Origin: Saksenaea vasiformis B4078
Taxonomy: Eukaryota > Mucoromycota > Mucoromycetes > Mucorales > Saksenaeaceae
Assembly (NCBI GenBank): GCA_000697055.1
Contig: JNDT01001346.1
Location: forward strand, 1-64,000
Direction of reading: 5' to 3'
DNA length: 64,000 nucleotides
In this document: in pieces, positions 47,901 through 58,805 of the stretch
Position numbering within the stretch: position 1 is the stretch's first letter
How the letters are laid out: every line of letters starts with the position of its first letter
Notes under the pieces: model-generated
The model's database searches: none
What the model was told of the DNA's origin: nothing
Seen by the model: the letters and a program-made list of their open reading frames with translations, nothing else
Translations under genes and position numbers: made by a program

Positions 47901-50098
47901 TTTACTATTCAAATCTGTCCAAAGAGCATCGGCAGCCAACCGGAAGATGATCGAGCGTCAACTAGAAGCTCTGGAAGAAGCACGAACCAGTAGAGAACAG
48001 GCGCTCAAGGCGACAGAACTTAAGTCTAACTTTTTAGCAAATATGTGTACGTTGCTTGGCTTGAGGAGGGGGGAAAGATTATACCATTCACTAACGTCGA
48101 TGATTAGCTCATGAACTTCGTACACCTTTCTCCGGTTTCTATGGCATGATTTCTCTCTTGAGTGAGACACGACTCGACGCTGAACAGCGGGAGTTTGTAC
48201 TCATTGCGAAACAGAGCTGTGAAATGTTACTCCATATTATAGGTAACGCGGGCCAAGCCTGTCTCCTTTACAACGTTGCTTGCTTACTTTGATGATTTGC
48301 AGACGATTTATTAGACTTTTCAAAACTGGAAGCACGCAAAGTCAAGCTTCACTCTGGGCTATTTTATATTGAGGATCTAATAGCGGATCGGATAGAGCTT
48401 CTCATCACGCTAGCAGCCAACAAAAATTTGGAGTTAACCTATTTCACCGCCCCGAACGTCCCGCCGATGGTCTATGCCGATGGCAACCGGATTGGACAGT
48501 AAGTAGACAAACGTGTAGTGAGAGAACAAGGAAAAAATTTAGTAACATGTCTTTAGGATTTTGATGAACCTGATAGGTTCGGAACAACTATAAATGAGAA
48601 GCTATGTCGGCTCATATACATTTCCATATAGGCAATGCCATCAAGTTTACCCACGTCGGTGAAGTCACTGTTCAATGTAGTTTGGAGGAGGACGTTGAAT
48701 ACGATCCTCCGTTGAAAGAGGAGGAGATCATGCTGAAATTTTCTGTGCAAGACACAGGGATTGGTACGTTGGGCTCTTGTAACAGTTATGATAATATCTG
48801 AACTTCTTCTAGGTATGACAAAGGAAGAAATCAAGTGTCTGTTTTTGCCGTTTAGCCAAGTGGACGGGTCAACGACCAGGTAAAGCGACGCCTTTTTTCC
48901 TTTTTTTCCTATTTGTTTGTAACGCGAGACAGGAATTTTGGCGGCACCGGGCTGGGACTTTCTATTTGTCTAGAGCTGGTCCGATTAATGGGTGGTGACA
49001 TTTGGGTTGATTCAACAGAAAACAAAGGCTCTACTTTCTATTTCCGTGTGAGAGTACTGAAAGCATCGTCAGTAGCAGAGCCTGGTGTGATTGATCCACG
49101 CACCAATGAAGTCAGAACGTTGGTCCAACGTCTTCATAATCCAAAGCTTGTGCTCGCAACCTCCAATCGACAAGCCTCGATGTTCGAATCGATGCTCCCA
49201 GATCTGGACTTTGAACATGTAGCCGCTCCGGAGGAAGCTTTGGAAAAGGCAAGCTGTGATTATATTGTAGTCGATATGCCACGACCGGAAACCGTCAAAC
49301 GCTTAGTGGATGCTATCGAATCCAGTAGACGTAAAATTCATGTGGTCATCCTATATGCGCCTACTGTAGAGAATATCAAACGCCAAATCGCTGGTTCAAC
49401 AGATCACACGATATTCCATCCGAACGTCACAAGGATATCAAAACCTATACGTCGTCTCAAGTTCTTAAACGCATTGATTAAGACCCACCCAGAGCCTCTT
49501 GTGGTTGAACGATCGTTCTCGGCATCCTATATCAACCAAAATCGCGAAGGATTTACACCTGAAGAGTTGGCCATTTTCCAGAGCCAAAAGATCTTGGTCG
49601 CAGAAGGTAAGAAGTCGTCACCAGGATTGCTCAGCAAGTGTATAATAATAATAATGACGCATTCTCTAGATAATCCTGTTGCACAAAAATTAATTGTCAA
49701 ACAATTGGCACGATTGGGTTTTACGGTCGAGACATGCAATAATGGATTTGAATGTGTGGATACTTGGACACGTCGAGGACCCCGTTACTTTTTACTAGCG
49801 TGGATTGATCATCATATGCCTGGTTGTGATGGCATCGAAGCAACAAAGAAAATCCGATCACTTGAACGCAAATTTAATGTGGAGACGCCCATGCCAATTA
49901 TTGCATTGACAGGTAAAGACACAGTTACCTTCACTTAAAAAGCGTGAGGGCTAACAGTTACTATTTTCTTTAGCTGATATCCAAGAAACAGCGCAGCAGA
50001 ACTGCCTGGATGCAGGGATGAATGATTATGTAACCAAACCTCTCATGCAGAAAGACTTGGTAACCATCTTGCGTCGCTACTGTTCGCCTATAATATAA
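41907..50098 (+). CDS. Group X hybrid histidine kinase (kinase-like - AAA/TPR - GAF - HisKA - HATPase - receiver)
   Basis: About 20 exons give roughly 2,300 residues. Order: (1) a Ser/Thr kinase-like domain (THDGWPVLAKLSPYAIRLER to PFEGSAMDVIHA) with HGELRP where active kinases have HRDLKP, and NFG for DFG, so probably a pseudokinase; (2) an AAA/STAND-type ATPase with a P-loop GNGGVGKSS restored by splicing near 43553-43612, and LTCRDDEELPE; (3) a long helical TPR-like region (44.3-47.4 kb); (4) a GAF domain (AAHSNRCTCETFEPP to DQIGISITNALLF); (5) HisKA with FLANMSHELRTPFSG; (6) HATPase with NAIKFTHVGEV, DTGIGM and GTGLGLS; (7) a degenerate receiver-like segment; (8) a C-terminal receiver with ILVAEDNPVAQK, WIDHHMPGCDG, LTAD and TKP. 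Fission yeast Mak2/Mak3 and Candida Chk1 share this plan and sense peroxide or cell-wall signals through Ypd1-type relay. The start at ATG 41907 (MSPYHYHRQPLLSYF) follows a long pyrimidine tract. Confidence 0.9.
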
Positions 50099-50495
50099 GA
50101 CACTGTACTATATAACCCCGTGTTGTCTATATTGAATTAACGGGGTTTCTTAAAACGCGTCCCTTTTGGGCACTCTTTTGCTAGACCTTTTTTTCCCAGA
50201 ATTAAAAAAAAAGAAAAGAAAAGAAAAAGAATGCATTTGCTTCTGGTCTTGAGAAGTTTTCTAAAGAAAAAGAGAGAGCATACACGCACGCGATATGGAA
50301 CCCAGGAAACATACGGCATAGCAAAGTCAGATCAAATAGAAAAAGAAAAAAGGTGATTTCTATGATGTATTGGGCATAGGTTGTGGTATGGAATCGAGTT
50401 AGGAACATAGAAGGGCAAACCGCGGAGGTGTCCCATATGCAATGAAAAATATTTACGACTAGTAGAAAAAAAAGTTTGCCTGTGAGGTTCATCTT
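50099..50495. other. Convergent intergenic region
   Basis: The region between the stop of the histidine kinase gene and the stop of the SEL1-repeat gene, with A-rich runs at 50205-50235. No gene seen. Confidence 0.4.
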
Positions 50496-51864
50496 CTATT
50501 TCTTCTTGCTGAGGAAACCCCATATACTTGATCTCTTTTCTTGTGTTTGCTGTGGATCTTTCGTATTGGTATCTTTTGGTGAGCTTGGTTGTTCTGGTTG
50601 AACGGTTTTGGTCGCTGCAAGGATATGCAGTTTTTGTCTTGCTGGTTCATAGCCTTGAGATGCAGCCATTTGGAACCATTCCTTTGCAACTCCAAGATCT
50701 TGTGGGATACCCTCTCCGTTCAAGAACCTATCGATAGAACAATGAATAAGTCTGTGAATAATGCATCATCATCATGATGATGATGACGATGATGTTATGT
50801 GCTTACATCTCTCCTAACATGTACTGTGCATAATGGCGCGGCGCATCTGTTTGAGCTGCTATGGTTTGATAGTATTGGAATGCTTTTGGATAATCGCGTT
50901 GCACACCCCACCCATTTCTATACATATCGGCCAGAGCTGTTTGACAAAAGGTAAAATTGGATTCGCCCTTTTTGCACCATTCAAAAGCCTTGACATAATT
51001 TTTTTCCACACTTCCCACTCCATTCCAGTAGATTGTCGCAACGTCTTCGATGGCCAATGTAAATCCTTGGTCCGCTGATGCAGTGAGCCATTTCACTGCT
51101 TCTTGCGCATCCGGTTGGGTTCCTCTTCCTTTCAAATACAGATTTCCCAAGATGTACTGACAGTATTTGTCATTGGTTGTAGCACCCATATCAGCATACC
51201 GGAACGCACGCGCATCGTCCTTCGGTACGCCTTGGTTTCCTTCATAAAATCCATAGGCCAGATCGACAAGAGCTCGCTTGTCCCCATATTCCAATGCTTT
51301 TTCATACCAGTGTAGAGCTTGTACCATGTCTTTCTTGGAGTAGATATACCTGTCACTGTACAATCGGCCCAGTTCGTAGGCTGCATCGGCTTGACCGTTC
51401 TCGGCCGCTTCCTGCAAGTACTTGATCCCACGTCCAATATCTTGATCAAATCCTATCCCTTTTGAAAGTAGGATACCAGCAAGATAACATAAATGAGGTC
51501 GGTGGTCGTCTGCACCTTGTACAATAAGATCAATTGTACTGAAGCCTTTAGCGTTGTCTACGAGGTCGGTGGTGCACGCGGCTAAGGCGGCCGACAGCTG
51601 TTTGTCAAATACACTGTGTGACCATAGTTTCGCTTCACGATGGTCTTTTGGAATGAATGGGTCGGACCCTTCGGCATAGATGGTGCTTAGCTTTGTCTTT
51701 GCTTCTGTGTCCTGCTGAGTTGCCCTGAGTCGTAAGAATGTCAGAGCCTTCAGGGCCAAGGCTGCGTCATCCTCCGTTGATTTCCGCAAAAACTCGGTTG
51801 CATTGACAAGGTGAAGTTCCGGAATGCTGTCAAAAAGCTGTTCCGAGAGATATTCGACAGCCAT
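50496..51864 (-). CDS. SEL1-repeat (tetratricopeptide-like) protein
   Basis: Two exons (51864-50807 and 50727-50496) give 429 residues. After an N-terminal helical part (MAVEYLSEQLFDSIPELH) there are at least six SEL1 repeats of about 36 residues, such as AAENGQADAAYELGRLY, ALEYGDKRALVDLAYGFYEG, YCQYILGNLYLKGRGTQPDA, CQTALADMYRNGWGVQRD and YAQYMLGEMFLNGEGIPQDL. The C-terminus is Pro/Gln/Lys-rich and ends WGFLSKKK. SEL1 repeats form protein-protein interaction solenoids seen in ER-associated degradation (Hrd3/Sel1) and chitin-synthase activators (Skt5/Chs4). There is no signal peptide or membrane helix here, so a cytosolic scaffold is more likely. The frame is open further upstream, but ATG at 51864 is the first credible start because the region before it is a poly-Lys-like A-tract. 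Confidence 0.85.
50761..50796. repeat. CAT/ATG trinucleotide inverted tract inside an intron
   Basis: Four CAT units are followed directly by ATG/GATGAT units, so the tract can fold back on itself. It lies inside the intron of the SEL1-repeat gene. Confidence 0.7.
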
Positions 51865-53266
51865 CACAAAGAAAAAAGAAAAGAAAAGGAGCACGCTAAA
51901 AGCGGCTTTCTTTTTTCTTTTTTCTTTTTTCTTTTTTTTTGAGAACGTCCGGCGGCAATTCGATTCTCCTGGTTGCACAGGCAAAAAGTCAGTAGCGCGA
52001 GAAAGAAAAAAGGCACAAGCATTCTAGAATGGTTTGGTATAAAAGTTATTTGTTGCAAATAGCCAAGCATTCTGTATTTGTATGTTTTTTCATTGTTTCG
52101 ACCAGTATTGGCTGTGGCACGCATACCTTCTGATCGGAACTGACAGAATTTCTATGTAACACCAGTACTTCCCATGTTCCGTTTCACCACACTAGCTCTG
52201 CACGACTGCGCTACCTGGAAACAAAGAAATTAATAGGCACAACTGCTCGTACTTTAGGAATGGAAAGCCCATATGTAAGATGCCAGACAAAACAGTAACA
52301 ACTTCCTTTTTTTTTTTTTTTTTTGGCTATTTCAGTCGGATGCAACTCCCGAAATGGTAACTTGCGCCGAGAAAGTGTACCTTATAGCATCCATGACAAT
52401 ACTCCGTTACCTCAGGGTCTACACTATTTCGTTTTACCCAACTTGAGTTCTGAAAAAAAAAAGCGCTGCGTTTTGTTGAAGTCGACCCCGGCTTCCAGAT
52501 TTGGTTCTTGGATTGCTGTTTGTTGAACAATTTCCAATGCTACTCTATACAAAAATTGGCGCTAATGAAGAATCGAAAATGCAGTCGTTGATACATAAAA
52601 CTCGTAACAACCTCGTACCGTCCTGATTTTGAAACATTTTCAGGTCTTTCGATAAGATACTGAGAAACCCGTCTGATACAATGAACTACTTCAATGCGAA
52701 ACTCGGGTCATCCAGATGCATCACTTTCCAATACAGAATTAATTCCCACTTGAACTTGAAATAGTATCTAGTTGACGTTAACATTCATCCAAAGATCGAT
52801 TATTTTATACTAATTAGGAATCACTCTTTCTCGAACTCTATTTACTGCAATACCATTAAAGAAAACACAACCTCGGTTTTCCAAGGCTGTACCTAGAGTT
52901 ATCAAAGGAAAGCGTATAAGCTGCTGATCCGGTACGTTATCATCCAATAGCTCATCAGTTTTAGAACTGGACCTGTGCCTTATTTGATCTCTCCATAACA
53001 AATTGTGCCTGAAACGGGTTTGCTGTACTTTCTATCTTATCATGCGATATAACACAAATGCAATTGTCCATCTTTATTCAAATATAGTTGAAAATGAACT
53101 TCCCTATTCGCATGCAGTCAAGCATAACGTATTACCACGTGCTTGAACGCCCTATTCCCTATGGAATCTCGGTCAACAAATTGATATTGGCATCAGGGAG
53201 AGATAGATAATAAACATCACGACTGCAATAATATATTCCTCGCTATGTTTATGTTGAATTTCACAT
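51865..53266. other. Gene-free stretch
   Basis: 5' flank of the SEL1 gene, then decayed DNA. A minus frame at 52810-53001 (PDQQLIRFPLITLGTALENR, FFNGIAVNR) looks like a worn coding end of unknown family. Confidence 0.3.
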
Positions 53267-53632
53267 ATGCTAAAGCAGCAGTACCGAGGACTTCACGTCT
53301 GGACGAACCCTATTTTCCATACGCCTGCGTTTAAGAGTTTTGAGGCCCACATTAGCGTACGTGCTGCTCAAGTTACGAGTCCTGTTGGCGTCGCGTTGGA
53401 GAACGCCATGCCACACATGACGGAGGTGGTCCGAGCAAGGTTCAGCGCATTGTCTTCCCAGCTGCAGGCTATGCTGTCTTCAGCAGCCGCCGAGTTCTCG
53501 TTGATGAAAGAGCAGCTTGAGACCATGCTCAGCCAGCCGCCATACCTTTCGCGCTCTCCTCCTCAAGTCCCACATCGCCGTTCCGAAGAGGCATCTTGTC
53601 GTATCCGACATAGTTACATTACCACACAGTGA
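53267..53632 (+). mobile_element. Possible Crypton/GCR1-like element relic
   Basis: A 121-codon plus frame reads NPIFHTPAFKSFEAHISVRA, then VALENAMPHMTEVVRARFSA, then LQAMLSSAAAEF. A H-P-x-F segment followed by a heptad-rich helix is reminiscent of the C-terminal part of fungal tyrosine-recombinase (Crypton) and GCR1_C proteins. No recombinase catalytic residues are visible, and the frame ends early. It is followed by a second worn frame (53672-53857) that ends in the left arm of the inverted repeat. The family call is tentative. Confidence 0.3.
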
Positions 53633-53795
53633 TTAGAACAATACGTCAGAATATGACAAAAGCTACTGAGGGTGGTTACTTTAATAGAACACGGTTCTGG
53701 ACATCTCATATCCCATCTATTTGTTGCTGCGATACCATCGGACACAGAATACACAATTAGCCAGGATAAACATAATGATCCCGATCTAGGAAAGG

Positions 53796-54143
53796 ATATC
53801 TCTAAACTCCTCTATCCCGCTGTTACCCGCAAGCATCATGAATTATTTAAACAATAGAACAATCATTTTAATAAAACATCCCTTTTTGAGTCTCACTGAC
53901 TTAACGTCCCTATTGAGCCAAATCTGGATATAACATGAAGAAAAGAAAAGGAAAAAAAAAAGATGAAACGTACTCAAGAACAGCAATTACTGCCTTAGAT
54001 CTACTGTGTCCAATTTCAAGTAAGAGCGACATGAAGTAAGCGAGACTCAAAAAAGGATTGTTTTATTAAAATGATTGCTCTATTGTTTAAATAATTCATG
54101 ATGCTTGCGGGTAACAATGGAATAGAGGAGTTTAGAGATATTC
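53796..54143. repeat. Inverted repeat with ~100 bp arms
   Basis: The left arm (about 53796-53894) reads GATATCTCTAAACTCCTCTA onward; the right arm (about 54042-54143) is its reverse complement with some ten differences and small indels, separated by about 145 bp. Each arm contains the end of a reading frame (KLLYPAVTRKHHELFKQ then stop) and AATAAAAC just after it, so the two arms are convergent copies of one 3' end. Confidence 0.85.
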
Positions 54144-54679
54144 TTCCCATGTTTTGTTCTCCTTCGGCGTGTTAGATGATAGATGCTTTGTATGGATGTA
54201 CTCTACATGGGAAAACTCAAACATCTTTGTAATATCGTGCCCCGAGATCTTCTCGATGTTCGCGCTTGGGAGGGGTGCTACTGGGATGATGCCATCTTCG
54301 CGGATGTATTCCTTGCGTCTTTGAGCACCGGATGGCAGGAAGTTTCCAATGCGAGGTAGCCAACCTGTTGTATCCAGACTTCTTTGTCATACATTCACTA
54401 CCGTAATGTATACTCAGCATCACTCCATTAGTTCGGTTAATTGGATAGCAGATCATAATTCAGTCCCCTGTTCTTTTACAGAATAAAAACATCCCTAACC
54501 GAGTTTCACGTACTCCACCGCCTGATTATCGATACTCAATTAACCGACACTTCACAACCAGCATAGTTCCCTTTCTTGATATCCACAGTACCATCTTCGG
54601 TAAGGTTAATACAGAACCCTTGCTCCGCGGTACCGATCGTCATATTCGGGTGACAGCTGCAAGCGTGCTAGCATAGTCG

Positions 54680-55320
54680 GTTGCCATTGTTGCTGCTGTG
54701 TCTAGCTTCTTCTTGAAGGCTTGTACATCCACCTCGTTAGGAAGCGCTCCCAAGTTCTGGTTCAGCTTTGATGGACACATCCTTGCCCTTTCAACAGCCA
54801 GCCTGAGCTCCATCTTCTTTCACCGCTCATGTTCTTCCTGATAGCATGGGTAAACGCTGTAGCCTTGCTGCTTGTAGGTCTCAAATTCCCGCTGGACAAA
54901 GCCTTTCCAATCTGCGTCCATGGCCTGGGCTGTCTTAAGGTTTCTCCTGATAGTGTTTGGCTCATATCCGGCCTGACCATCAGCCTTCGCGAATAGACCT
55001 CTTGGAACACGTGTGATACTGGTATCCTGGTGGCAGATATCCTTTCATGCATCCTCGGTAAGTACCTTATCACGACTGGCGAGACTGCGTAGGGTACTTT
55101 CAATATTGGCGGACAACTGGATAAGGAATACTTTTGCACAGCATCTTGACACACGGCTCGACTCAGTCTGGATATCTTTCTTTGGGGGTCGCCTGTCCAC
55201 ACGCACGCTTTTCAGAGTACGGAGTCTCAACAAACGCTGCACCGGAGGAGGTTCGAATAGACTTTTTCCGTCTTTTGAATTTTGGCTTCTACAGCCTTAT
55301 TCAATTCTATCGCAGATATA
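54680..55320 (-). pseudogene. Worn coding region of unknown family
   Basis: One minus frame of about 210 codons is broken by only two stops. It reads RLRTLKSVRVDRRPPKKDIQ, then VFLIQLSANIESTLRSLASR, KTAQAMDADWKGFVQREFET, YKQQGYSVYPCYQEEHER, stop, KKMELRLAVERARMCPSKLN, and PNEVDVQAFKKKLDTAATMA. Just past it, MTIGTAEQGFCINLTEDGTV continues in another frame. Charge and codon pattern look like a real protein. I do not recognise the family; a mobile-element gene is likely given the surroundings. Confidence 0.45.
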
Positions 55321-55329
55321 TTAGTTGCG

Positions 55330-56639
55330 TCTTCACAGAGCTTCATCTGTTTTACCCACATTTTCTGCTGTAACAACTCTTGATGACACAAAGAAACGGC
55401 AGTGTACGAGAAGTTTGGTAACTTATCTGTAGTTTGTCAGCACTGCAACGGATGATGAATACCTACATCAACTTACGATAGATGATTCTTTGTTTTTTTC
55501 TCAGGAACAAATAGTGGAAAACGGTACTATCCAACGGATATCGTAGAGCTCTATTTTGCTAGGTTTTAGTACATTTTCTATTAACATGGGGGTATGGTCA
55601 ACGTACAGGCGTATCATTGTTTGATCCCAAATGAAACGTCAGGAAAAACCGAAAGAAAGGAAGGATGAAGAAGGATCACTCAACGGCTACACCTTCATGA
55701 TATATTAATGAATTAGCGGATAACCAATCAGCGCGATGCAGTAGAGAAGTCCGCCCGCTCGTGATCTCATTTTCTTTGTACTTTCAAGAATGGCAGATTG
55801 TTTATGAGCTGCACAACGGACGGATGCAGTAATCTTCAGAAACGGATGTGTATCATCGCGAAAGGATACTATACTACATCATACTTTGCGTTCAGAGAAA
55901 TGGACGTATTACAAGCGCCGTTAAACTATTGTGAAAGTAGCAACTCTGATTTTTGAATCGATACTCCAGCATGCATATATGGAAATACACAAATTTAGTT
56001 AGCATCAATCTCCAGTAAGGGACTGACCAGAGAGAGAATGTACCGGTTTTATTGCTTGTTGTGCTATATCAAGCCGAATCGGTATGAATTAGACCATTCA
56101 TCTTACTCTGCATGAAGGTCGATACGGTAGTCGCGGCCAGAGTCGAGGGCTAGCTAAAGGTTGCCACCAGGGTCAATGCCGCCGCAAGCGTCGCCTTGGT
56201 CACCATTCGCAAACAGAAAAGTAAACACATGCATGTCATAACTCTAGAGATATCTTGGACGCGTATATGGCAGAAAAAAAACAGGCAATAGTGGGCGCTA
56301 CGCATGCTCAGACTCAAGAAGAAGGTCATAACATCCTAGTAGAGGAATAGAGAAAGTAAGAACGCATTTACAGATTATGAAAAAGACATCATGTGGTTTT
56401 CGGAAGATGAGGAGTAGGAATTGCAGAAACCATGTTGACAATAAGGTGAAGATCGATACTTTACGCAGCGCGTCCAATCTAGATGCCAGCTGATAGGAAG
56501 ATTAAGGTCAGTCCAAGAAGGAGGATTGACAATACATATATGTCTTCGTCCTAAAAAATGATTTATACATACAGGATGAGATTTCTCAATTCAATACCGC
56601 ACTCAGATCATCCTTTTTGCCTCTTATAATGGTATAAGA
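55330..56639. other. Gene-free stretch
   Basis: No open frame of note on either strand; decayed DNA. Confidence 0.35.
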
Positions 56640-57225
56640 TGGTTCTGCTATGAAATCATGCAAAGGATGTGGGATGGTTAACAACTGTAGCGTTGAACAG
56701 AAGGCTTCCTTTGAATACCTGGTAAACGTCTTTCTTCGTCAATGCTATATGTTTTAACATAATGCAGTGTAGTTCGAACGTTTACGCCAGTAATCAAAGC
56801 TGTCTCCTTTGCTGTCAGCCCTTCCTCAATAACTAGATCAAATAACTTCCCTATTTAATGTGGATTGTATCGTCTATATGTCGCTCTCGCTTTAGATCTA
56901 GCTACTTCTTTATCTTTTACGTAAAGATCCAAAGATTCTGCTACACCTTTCCCTATACCATCTTCATTTATTGGATCTATCTTCATTAATGTACGCACAG
57001 ATGCGGGAACTGTTGTTTGGATATTCATCTCTCTTTTGCCACTTTCCATTAAATGCAACATAGGAAAGAGTCATTTCTGCCTGGTCTTCCAGCCGTTCCT
57101 CTCTGTTTCTCTCGACGTCGGGTAAAGCACCATCAGCATTTACATTCAATGAAACGTTCCCGTTTCCCATATAATAATCAAGATCATCATCATTTTCAAT
57201 GGGAAAAAGAAGCATTAATCGCATG
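56640..57225 (-). mobile_element. IS630/Tc1-like transposase N-terminal relic
   Basis: Two overlapping minus frames and a read-through give SLDLYVKDKEVARSKARATY, RRYNPH, a TAA where the family has Gln, IGKLFDLVIEEGLTAKETAL, then GVNVRTTLHYVKTYSIDEER and RLPGIQRKPS. This is the N-terminal helix-turn-helix part of the same transposase family as the relic at 5890-6650. A frameshift lies near 57030 and the DDE domain is absent, so it is truncated and dead. Confidence 0.6.
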
Positions 57226-57446
57226 GAAAAGTAGATGCACCAGGTACTATTCGTTTCTTGGCGAAACTCGTATTGGCTGACACAAAACGTTCATAACGCA
57301 AAGCGGAGGGAATCGGCCATCAGTACAGTAGCCAAACGGAGCAAAAAAACAAGGTACGTCACAAGAGCAACAGTCACACTTGGTTGGACGATTTTCGTGA
57401 AGAAGTGCGCACCTTCTTCCGACCATTGGTTGTCCAAAGTTCAGTC

Positions 57447-58550
57447 ATGACAGACAAACTCCCACCCAATCTACTAAAGCTCTTTGCACCACGACCACCG
57501 CTTCCTTATGCTGCGCCTTTGGACAAAGACCCCGAAAAACGTGTTGGTGCCAAAGTCTCTGGGATCGCTTCTCTGGTAGACATGCTCAAGAATCATGACC
57601 CAGATTACGTTCCTTGGAAGACGATCGAGGAAAAGCGTAAAGAAAAGGTATCGTCGCATTGCATTCATTGTATTTTTTGCTTTCTAACACTGCTTTTCCA
57701 GATTGAGATGAGGAAAAAAAAGGCTGCAGAAAATTTAGCCAAGGCCGAAGCTGAATGTGCGTCCACCTACTGGATTGACATATAATAGTAATGTTCTAAC
57801 TCGATGCATAGATAATCCTGAGAACGATCAAAACATTGAAGGAAACCCTTTCAACACATTGTTTGTTGCCCGCTTAAGTTATGAGTTGACTGACAGTGAC
57901 CTCTTGCGAGAATTCGAGCTATACGGACCTATCAAACACGTAAGTAGCATGTATAAATGGCACATTGATCGTCTTACATAGTATACTACTAGCTACGACT
58001 TGTCAAAGATTCGGAAGGCAAATCGCGCGGCTATGCCTTTATCGAGTATGAGAGAGAAAAGGATATGAAAGGTAAAACAGCTCATTGTAAATTGACTGAC
58101 CTACTTAATGAGTTCTATTTTGAAGCTGCTTATAAGGATGCTGATGGTTTAAAAATACTTGGGCGACGAATCATTGTTGATGTCGAGCGCGGTCGAACAG
58201 TCAAGGGATGGAGACCTCGTCGGTTAGCAGGCGGGTTGGGAGGAACACGCGACGGTCGCCCTCAACAAAGTTCCAGCCATTCCAATCGTGATCGATCTTC
58301 ATATAGCGATTATAACCATGATCGTGGATACGGACGTCATGGCCACGACCGTGGAGGTTACGGTGGCTATGGTGGTGGTTACGGCGGCTATGGCAGGAGA
58401 GACTTTGATGATCGAAGGAGATCGCGCATGCGTTCGAGAAGCAGAAGTCCGCATGGATTTAAAGACAGAGAACGCGACAGATATGGTGGCCGTGGCAGAG
58501 ATAGATCGAGAGACCGAATGGGCCGTAGAGACAGGGACCGTTACGCATGA
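57447..58550 (+). CDS. SNRNP70: U1 snRNP 70 kDa protein
   Basis: Five exons (57447-57647, 57702-57756, 57812-57939, 57993-58071, 58126-58550) give 295 residues. The N-terminus [20 protein letters not shown] and the following Pro-rich part match the segment that binds U1C and the Sm core. The RRM has [22 protein letters not shown] with RNP2 and [11 protein letters not shown] as RNP1; it binds stem-loop I of U1 sn[23 protein letters not shown] is the family's hallmark after the RRM. The tail is rich in Gly, Arg, Ser and Asp ([15 protein letters not shown]), the usual RS/RD region. The protein recognises 5' splice sites as part of U1 snRNP. The start is the first ATG of the open exon and fits the family exactly. 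Confidence 0.95.
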
Positions 58551-58805
58551 ATGTGAGAATAACATTCTTTCTATTCGTTTATCGTTTTTTATGTTCTTTA
58601 TTTTCCTAAGAATAATTGAATGGGCAAGTATTAGGGAATCGGTTCGCCTATGCGCCACATGGTAAATCATGGGTAAGCATTATGAAGGGGTGTGTTTTTC
58701 ATATGTCCGTGGGTGAGAGATTAGTTGTACGACGTGCAGCGTTGTTCCCCGCAAATAGTACCACAATTTTTTTTACTCTGTTCTCAATTGAGCCTCTGCA
58801 ACGTA

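Noticed and set aside
58288..58670. 125- and 123-codon frames overlapping the U1-70K tail
   Set aside because: They are out-of-frame readings of the RS/RD-rich repeats; U1-70K explains the sequence fully.
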